From positions 1 to 5,448 of the forward strand of contig JALHUG010000307.1 of assembly GCA_022866185.1 (NCBI GenBank): a stretch of 5,448 nt of DNA, read 5' to 3'. Positions 1-3,606 of this stretch are shown here, piece by piece. Source of the DNA: Dehalococcoidia bacterium (GTDB taxonomy: Bacteria; Chloroflexota; Dehalococcoidia; SM23-28-2). A model generated the notes under the pieces. The model ran no database searches. It was not told the origin of the DNA and saw only the letters and a program-made list of their open reading frames with translations. Numbering within the stretch: the first letter of the stretch is position 1; each line of letters starts with the position of its first letter. Made by a program: the position numbers and the translations under genes.

Positions 1-155
1 AGCTCCTGAACGATCCCGACCGCCGCCAGGAGATGAGCCGCAAGGGCCAGAGCAAGGCCCAAGGCTTCGATTGGCCCCACATCTCCCAGCAGGTCCTCTC
101 CTCCTACCAGCGGGCGGCAGAGGGAAAGGGCGCCATGACCCCTGAGAGCAGGTAG
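1..155 (+). CDS. GT4-family glycosyltransferase, C-terminal fragment (PimA-like by context)
   Basis: This open frame enters from the left edge (first full codon at position 3) and ends at TAG 153-155, leaving the last 50 residues. The visible end reads LLNDPDRRQEMSRKG, then a FDW motif and ISQQVLSSYQRA. That is the usual tail of GT-B fold, family GT4 enzymes: a 'dp..r..m...g...a..f.W..i..q.l..Y' helix pair that packs back on the N-terminal domain. The donor-binding EX7E region lies outside the window, so substrate cannot be read. The next gene, 8 bases downstream, is a phosphatidylinositol-phosphate-type synthase. By analogy with the actinobacterial pgsA1-pimA region, a phosphatidylinositol mannosyltransferase is the best guess (inference). 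The family call is fairly sure; the PimA role is tentative. Confidence 0.7.
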   Translation, partial: LLNDPDRRQEMSRKGQSKAQGFDWPHISQQVLSSYQRAAEGKGAMTPESR

Positions 156-163
156 GGGAAGGG

Positions 164-775
164 ATGTTCTCTCTCCTGCCCCACTCCGTCCCCCGCCGCA
201 TCACCGACCCCATCGTCTTCCTGCTGGCCAAGGCTCACATCAGCCCGAACGCCCTCACGCTGGCAGGCGTCCTGGGAAGCGCGGGCGCGGCCGTCCTGCT
301 GGCCCGTGGCCAGTTCCTGGCGGGCGGAATCGTTGTGCTGGCAGCGGGGGCGCTGGACATCCTCGACGGCGCCCTAGCCCGAGCCACCGGCCAGGTCACC
401 CGCTTCGGAGCCGTCTTCGACTCCGTAATGGATCGCGTCTCGGAGGCGGCTGTTCTCTTCGGCCTCCTCTACTACTACGCTGGCCGTGATGCCCGCGAAG
501 AGTCGCTCCTGGCCTTCGCCGCCCTGGCCGGCTCCATGCTGGTGAGCTACATCAGGGCTCGCGGCGAGATCCTGGGGCTGTCGATAAAGGAAGGGATTTT
601 CACCCGCGCCGAGAGGGTGATCGTCATCGGCCTCGGCTGCATGATCGACCAGGTGAGGATCGCCCTCTGGATCCTGGCTGTCCTCGCCAACCTCACTGCC
701 CTTCAGCGCCTCTATTTAGTCTGGCGCAAGACGCGCCAGGGAGCGGACAAGGGAAAGCCCGTTGATACCCCTTAA
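164..775 (+). CDS. CDP-alcohol phosphatidyltransferase, probable phosphatidylinositol-phosphate synthase
   Basis: This is an integral membrane enzyme that moves a phosphatidyl group from CDP-diacylglycerol to an alcohol. The 203 residues are normal length for the family. The full signature D-x2-D-G-x2-A-R-x8-G-x3-D-x3-D is present: D65, D68, G69, A72, R73, G82, D86, D90. These are the metal- and CDP-binding residues. Several hydrophobic segments follow (about 33-62, 93-105, 115-130, 152-178). The SYIRARGE stretch (128-135) and the later TRAER (147-151) resemble the SYVKARAE and ER-x-ER regions I recall from mycobacterial PgsA1, so inositol-1-phosphate is the favoured acceptor rather than glycerol-3-phosphate (from family memory, not alignment). 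The ATG at 164 follows a purine-rich stretch (155-163) and lies 8 bases after the glycosyltransferase stop, suggesting a lipid/glycolipid operon. A PGP synthase or other CDP-alcohol acceptor is the main alternative. Confidence 0.85.
   Translation: MFSLLPHSVPRRITDPIVFLLAKAHISPNALTLAGVLGSAGAAVLLARGQFLAGGIVVLAAGALDILDGALARATGQVTRFGAVFDSVMDRVSEAAVLFGLLYYYAGRDAREESLLAFAALAGSMLVSYIRARGEILGLSIKEGIFTRAERVIVIGLGCMIDQVRIALWILAVLANLTALQRLYLVWRKTRQGADKGKPVDTP
751..757 (+). promoter_or_regulatory. Shine-Dalgarno-like site for the TTG-started PDO gene
   Basis: GGGAAAG lies four bases before the TTG at 762, inside the end of the upstream phosphatidyltransferase gene. Together with the 14-base gene overlap it suggests translational coupling. 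A better match, AAGGAG (774-779), lies downstream of this start and would serve only a CTG at 789, so TTG 762 is preferred but not proven. Confidence 0.35.
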
Positions 776-1712
776 GGAGCAGGGGTTTCTGCGAGAGAAG
801 TTCAGCCGCGAGCTGGCCAGCCGCGTCCGGATCGATTTCTTCACCCAGAAGGAGACCTCCCTGCTCGTCCCCGGTCGCCAGCCCTGCCAGTACTGCAAAC
901 CCACCCGCCAGATGCTGGAGGAGCTGGCCGCCCTCACCGACCTGATCAGTCTGCGCCAGCACTTCTTCGAGGAGGACAAGCAGGCGGTCGCTCAGTACCA
1001 GGTGGAGAGGATACCGGCCATCGTCCTCCACGGCGGCGACGGCCGCTGTCTGAAGTACTACGGCCTCCCTGGCGGCTACGAGTTCATCACCCTGATCGAG
1101 ACCATCGTGGACATATCGCGCGGCACCAGCCACCTGAGCGATAAGGTGCGCAAGCGGCTGCGCAAGCTAAAGCATGATGTGCGCATTCAGGTGTTCGTCA
1201 CGCCCGCCTGCCCCCACTGCCCTCAGATGGCCCGCCTGGCCTATCACCTGGCCCTGGAAAGCCCCCGCATCGGGGCGGAGGTGATCGAGGCAAGCGAGTT
1301 CCCCGAGCTGAGCCAGCGCTACAAGGTGCGCGCCGTCCCCGCCACCGTCATCTCCGCTGGAGGCGGACCCGCCTCCGGCGGGGATGACAAGATGAGCTTT
1401 GCCGGCGCTGTGCCCGCCGACGCCCTGATGGACATCATCGAGCGGGTCATGCAGCCGACGCTTCTGACGGAGGTGACAGCGACGCCGGAGACGGGGCCGG
1501 TCACGCCGGCATCCCAGACCAGCGGCGCGCCCGCTGGCGGCAAGATCATCCTGCCCTACCGCCGCCGCAGCCGGCCAGCCAGCAAGAGGCCGCCGCCCAA
1601 ACTCACGCCGACAAGAGCAAAGCCCGCAGCGCCCAGGGCGACCGCCGTGCCCCAAGGGAACGCGTCCTCGCCGGCCCCTTCTTGCGGCCCGGCAGACGTT
1701 GGCGAGGGCTGA
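762..1712 (+). CDS. pdo: Protein disulfide oxidoreductase (PDO), two tandem thioredoxin folds, with C-terminal extension
   Basis: This is a glutaredoxin-like, two-domain disulfide oxidoreductase of the type known from Pyrococcus furiosus, thermophiles and some bacteria, where it forms or shuffles disulfides in the cytosol. The N-unit (about 1-120) carries CQYC at 42-45 with a probable cis-proline at P85. The C-unit (about 138-230) carries CPHC at 150-153 with cis-proline P193. Both active sites are intact, and YYGLPGGYEFITLIETIVDISR matches the conserved inter-domain region. The TTG start is chosen because the protein then begins like family members and overlaps the upstream gene by 14 bases. 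Two oddities stand out. Residues 198-208 form a Gly-rich loop that the archaeal protein lacks, encoded by a palindromic repeat-like segment. After about residue 232 there is an 84-residue Pro/Ala/Thr/Arg tail; family members usually stop near 220-230. The last 52 residues lie antisense to the metallopeptidase gene, so the tail may be non-native. Confidence 0.88.
   Translation: MIPLKEQGFLREKFSRELASRVRIDFFTQKETSLLVPGRQPCQYCKPTRQMLEELAALTDLISLRQHFFEEDKQAVAQYQVERIPAIVLHGGDGRCLKYYGLPGGYEFITLIETIVDISRGTSHLSDKVRKRLRKLKHDVRIQVFVTPACPHCPQMARLAYHLALESPRIGAEVIEASEFPELSQRYKVRAVPATVISAGGGPASGGDDKMSFAGAVPADALMDIIERVMQPTLLTEVTATPETGPVTPASQTSGAPAGGKIILPYRRRSRPASKRPPPKLTPTRAKPAAPRATAVPQGNASSPAPSCGPADVGEG
1351..1384. 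repeat. Palindromic repeat core inside the PDO gene
   Basis: A GC-rich near-perfect inverted repeat occupies 1354-1381: CCGCTGGAGGCGG and CCGCCTCCGGCGG around AC, thirteen pairs with one G-T wobble (innermost pairs sterically constrained). It can also fold as two short hairpins, CCGCT/GGCGG and CCGCC/GGCGG. Positions 1351-1384 align without gaps to 2943-2976 of the intergenic element, 28 of 34 identical with all differences transitions. The reverse orientation aligns almost as well, so direction is undecided. It encodes about S198-D208 of the PDO, a Gly-rich loop between two strands of the C-unit. Confidence 0.6.
1519..1537 (-). terminator. Hairpin just downstream of the metallopeptidase stop; weak terminator candidate
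   Basis: CCAGCGG (1519-1525) and CCGCTGG (1531-1537) form a perfect 7-bp stem with a 5-base loop, starting 18 bases past the metallopeptidase stop on the minus strand. No T-tract follows in either direction and it lies within the PDO coding tail. It may end or protect the peptidase transcript, or be a chance GC-rich stem. Confidence 0.2.
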
Positions 1713-2857
1713 GCCGGGGTGAGGGTGGCAGCGGGGGTGACGGTACGAGTGGCCGCAGGGGTCTGGCGCGGCGTCAGGTCGAGACTGGCGCGCCAGGCGT
1801 CCTCCAGGCCACCCTGGTCGAAGCCGTAGACTGCCAGGAGGGCCTTGTCGACAGTGCTTCCCTCTTTGAACGTGGCGAACAGCTCGGCGAACTTCGTCGG
1901 CCCGTAGGTGTCGACCAGGAAGCTCACCAGGCTCCAGGCCTGGCCGTAGAAGAGAGTTACCTTGCTGGCGTCACCAGTGGGGGCGGTCATCGAGCGAACG
2001 GAGAGCAGGCGATCGCGCTTCACGGCCTGGTCCAGGGCTGAGGTGAAACCCTCGCCGGGCGCCGACTGGGCGTACATGGCCGTCCCCTCGTCCAGCCAGG
2101 CGGGCAGACCGCCGTAGGGGCCCTCGCCGGCCACACGGGTCACGATGTGGGTCAGCTCGTGGCGAAGGGTGTCACCAGCGCCTTCGCCTTGCATGAGGAC
2201 CGTATCCGACGACACCAGCTCGCCAGCGACGACCACCTGCCGTTCGAGAGCCTCGCTGCGCCGCGGCAGGGCGGGCAGCATGTCCTCGTAGCTATCGTAG
2301 ATCCATACCTTCACTGGATAGTCAACGGTCGCGCCCAAGAGCGCCGACATCTCGTCCAGCGTGTCCCGCGCCACCTCTAGGGACGATTCGGCGGCGGAGC
2401 CGCTGCCGGTGTACCAGTAGACGCTGACATCGCCATCGCTGTCGCTTTTCCAGGAGAAGCGGGTGTCCTCATAGACGAAGGTAGCTAGCTCTGTGCTCAG
2501 CTTATTGCCGGCGGCGTCCTCGATCTCCCAGACGTAGTCGATATGGGCGCCGGGGGCCAGGTAGCTGCGGGGCAGGTCGTTCCCCTTGAGGTGAAAGTCC
2601 ACCTGCACGCGCTCGGCGGGGGTGAAATCTGGCCGGCCGTAGGCCATGACGCCGTCGATCAGGATCTGGTAGTGGAGGGTCACTGCCTGAATGGTGGCCT
2701 CGCTGTGAGCCGAGAGGCGGAACACCACCTCCTCGGGGAAACTGTTCGCCACATCGGCGGCCGTGACCTCCAGGCCGCCCTGAGCGGAGGCGGTGGGGGA
2801 GAGAGCCGTCCCCAGAAAGATAACGCCCAGGCCCAAGAGGACTAGAAGCCGCTTCAA
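1556..2857 (-). CDS. Secreted, membrane-anchored HEXXH zinc metallopeptidase (peptidase MA-like)
   Basis: This is a 433-residue extracytoplasmic protein from the TTG at 2857. The N-terminus is a classic signal peptide: MKR, a long hydrophobic run, then TASA before Q26. A beta-rich region (about 27-135) resembling an Ig-like segment follows. The catalytic domain holds HELTH at 233-237 and WLDEG at 254-258. H233, H237 and E257 are the expected zinc ligands and E234 the base, as in gluzincin/peptidase MA-like families. A Thr/Pro/Ala linker (about 361-401) leads to a hydrophobic helix (404-428) ending RLRRR, so the enzyme should be tethered with its active site outside. The same frame stays open up to an ATG at 3064, but that extension crosses the palindromic element and would bury the signal peptide. 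GTG 2869 and ATG 2893 are other candidates. Substrate is unknown. Its 3' end overlaps the PDO gene by 157 bases. Confidence 0.85.
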   Translation of the reverse strand: MKRLLVLLGLGVIFLGTALSPTASAQGGLEVTAADVANSFPEEVVFRLSAHSEATIQAVTLHYQILIDGVMAYGRPDFTPAERVQVDFHLKGNDLPRSYLAPGAHIDYVWEIEDAAGNKLSTELATFVYEDTRFSWKSDSDGDVSVYWYTGSGSAAESSLEVARDTLDEMSALLGATVDYPVKVWIYDSYEDMLPALPRRSEALERQVVVAGELVSSDTVLMQGEGAGDTLRHELTHIVTRVAGEGPYGGLPAWLDEGTAMYAQSAPGEGFTSALDQAVKRDRLLSVRSMTAPTGDASKVTLFYGQAWSLVSFLVDTYGPTKFAELFATFKEGSTVDKALLAVYGFDQGGLEDAWRASLDLTPRQTPAATRTVTPAATLTPAQPSPTSAGPQEGAGEDAFPWGTAVALGAAGFALVGVSLGGGLLLAGRLRRR

Positions 2858-2863
2858 GATTTT

Positions 2864-2867
2864 CTCC
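2864..2867 (-). promoter_or_regulatory. Ribosome binding site supporting the TTG start of the metallopeptidase
   Basis: On the minus strand GGAG precedes TTG 2857 by six bases (AAAATC), placing the start directly at MKRLLVLL, a clean signal-peptide n-region. The GTG at 2869 has only a hairpin arm in front of it, so TTG is preferred. Confidence 0.5.
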
Positions 2868-2870
2868 ACA

Positions 2871-2890
2871 CCGCCCCGTAAACGGGGCGG
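2871..2890. repeat. Perfect 8-bp inverted repeat next to the metallopeptidase start
   Basis: CCGCCCCG (2871-2878) and CGGGGCGG (2883-2890) flank the four bases TAAA. In the peptidase mRNA this strong hairpin ends four bases before the GGAG at 2864-2867. No T-tract follows on either strand, so it is not a classical terminator. It may be part of the neighbouring repeat or a translational control element. Confidence 0.6.
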
Positions 2891-2935
2891 CATCCATGCC
2901 CCCGCCTTATGGCGATCAAGAAAATAGGAACACCC

Positions 2936-2985
2936 CTGAGGGTTTCCGCCGAAGGCGGATCCGCCTCTGGCGGAGAAACCCTCAG
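2936..2985. repeat. Cloverleaf-like core of the intergenic element
   Basis: An outer perfect 10-bp stem, CTGAGGGTTT (2936-2945) with AAACCCTCAG (2976-2985), encloses two 5-bp hairpins: CCGCC-GAA-GGCGG (2946-2958) and CCGCC-TCT-GGCGG (2961-2973), joined by AT. The middle can alternatively form the 14-base palindrome AGGCGGATCCGCCT (2953-2966). The fold is possible on either strand as DNA cruciform or RNA. Confidence 0.7.
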
Positions 2986-3016
2986 CTTTGGGGAAGCTGC
3001 GGGATTTATCCCGCAG
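2983..3016. repeat. Two overlapping stem-loops completing the element
   Basis: CAGCTT (2983-2988) pairs with AAGCTG (2994-2999) around TGGGG. CTGCGGGAT (2997-3005) pairs with ATCCCGCAG (3008-3016) around TT. They share the bases 2997-2999, and the first shares 2983-2985 with the cloverleaf stem, so neighbouring folds are mutually exclusive at their edges, a layout that could switch between structures. Confidence 0.6.
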
Positions 3017-3078
3017 AGGTGAATCTAAATAGTTGAACGCCTTCAGGCGGGGGTGGCAAGCCATTGTTGAGACTGCTT

Positions 3079-3513
3079 CTATTCATAGCCAACGTCTGGC
3101 GAGAGCGGGATGGTGGTCGGCATGAAGATGCCACTGCCGCGGGCGATTTCCCGGCCATCCGAATCCATGACCTCAGCCTCCGCTATGAAGAACCGTCGGG
3201 AGCGGTGGACGACTCGACCGGTCGCTCTCATTTCGCCTTCCGAAATAGGGCGAGTCAGGTATAGGTTGAACGAGACGGTTAGGGCAAAAACGTCGCCCAT
3301 CAGGGAGTTGACCGCGAAGAAGGCGGCATCATCGAGGGCCTTGAAGTACAGGTAGCCATGAGCGGCGCCGGCTGCGTGAAAGAAATCCGGGCGCATCGGG
3401 ATGGTCACCTCCGCGCGCCCCTCGCTCACTCGCATCGTCGGGGCGTGATACTTGTTCGTCGGCGCAGAGGCATACATCCGCTCTAGCTTTCGGTAGTGTT
3501 CCTCTTTGGTCAA
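3079..3513 (-). CDS. PaaI-like hotdog-fold acyl-CoA thioesterase
   Basis: A 144-residue cytosolic protein, normal length for single hotdog-domain 4HBT/PaaI thioesterases, which hydrolyse acyl-CoA thioesters. The hotdog helix region reads HAAGAAHG (46-53) followed by LYFKALDDAAFFAVNSL; H46 and D61 or D62 occupy the usual catalytic region. The strands after it (LTVSFNLYLTRPISEGEMRATGRVVHRSRR, then AEAEVMDSDGREIARGSGIFM) are the standard family pattern. The frame is open to a TTG at 3540, but an ideal AGGAGGAGG (3520-3528) sits inside that extension, six bases before the TTG at 3513, so 3513 is chosen; the protein then begins MTKEEHYRKLERMY. It lies 93 bases downstream of the putA-type gene on the same strand and may be co-transcribed. 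Substrate is not readable, and the link to proline catabolism is only positional. Confidence 0.85.
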   Translation of the reverse strand: MTKEEHYRKLERMYASAPTNKYHAPTMRVSEGRAEVTIPMRPDFFHAAGAAHGYLYFKALDDAAFFAVNSLMGDVFALTVSFNLYLTRPISEGEMRATGRVVHRSRRFFIAEAEVMDSDGREIARGSGIFMPTTIPLSPDVGYE

Positions 3514-3519
3514 CTCGTA

Positions 3520-3528
3520 CCTCCTCCT
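3520..3528 (-). promoter_or_regulatory. Strong Shine-Dalgarno that fixes the thioesterase start
   Basis: The minus strand reads AGGAGGAGG, then TACGAG, then TTG at 3513. This is a near-perfect anti-16S match at ideal spacing. It rules against the longer reading from TTG 3540, in which these bases would encode a run of arginines. Confidence 0.8.
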
Positions 3529-3550
3529 GCAGCCGACCAATGCAGCCAGC

Positions 3551-3581
3551 AGCGCGCGGTGGCTAGTCGAACCTGCGCGCT
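3551..3581. repeat. Short inverted repeat between the putA-type gene and the thioesterase
   Basis: AGCGCGC (3551-3557) and GCGCGCT (3575-3581) are a perfect 7-bp inverted repeat with a 17-base loop, within the 93-base gap. There is no T-tract, so a terminator is not supported. It could be a weak operator or an mRNA stem, or chance in GC-rich DNA. Confidence 0.25.
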
Positions 3582-3606
3582 ACGCAAGGGCCACGGAAGG
3601 CTTGGG

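Larger units (their letters stand above)
2899..3053. repeat. MITE/REP-like palindromic element with imperfect 40-bp terminal inverted repeats
   Basis: The bases 2899-2938 and the reverse complement of 3014-3053 align without gaps at 29 of 40 positions. Both ends begin CCCCCGCCT and share GGCG, TCAA and ACC-x-CTG blocks. Between them lies a chain of palindromes: a cloverleaf-like unit (2936-2985), a stem-loop at 2983-2999 and a 9-bp hairpin at 2997-3016. No open frame for a transposase fits, so it would be non-autonomous. Outer limits are uncertain: CCAT occurs at 2894-2897 and 3061-3064, but the four bases are too short to call a target duplication. It fills most of the 221-base gap between the thioesterase and the metallopeptidase, both on the minus strand, so it is probably transcribed and could process, pause or attenuate the message. 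Confidence 0.65.

Noticed and set aside
693..1655. Minus-strand open frames opposite the PDO gene (693-1133 and 1167-1655)
   Set aside because: Both are antisense to intact CxxC-bearing thioredoxin domains and show no family resemblance.
2936..2985. tRNA gene, suggested by the cloverleaf-like shape
   Set aside because: It is only 50 bases, without an anticodon arm of normal size, a T-arm GTTC motif or a CCA-type acceptor.
2871..3016. Rho-independent terminators among the intergenic hairpins
   Set aside because: None of the stems is followed by a T-tract on either strand.
2858..3064. N-terminal extension of the metallopeptidase to ATG 3064
   Set aside because: The extra 69 codons translate the palindromic element and would place the signal peptide internally. 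A GGAG-supported TTG gives a clean secretory start.
2894..3064. CCAT at 2894-2897 and 3061-3064 as a target-site duplication of the element
   Set aside because: Four bases recur easily by chance and the implied ends are not symmetrical with the inverted repeats (one base versus seven outside them).
3064..3355. Small plus-strand open frames (3064-3264, 3110-3355)
   Set aside because: They are antisense to the hotdog thioesterase, which has clear conserved motifs and an ideal ribosome binding site.
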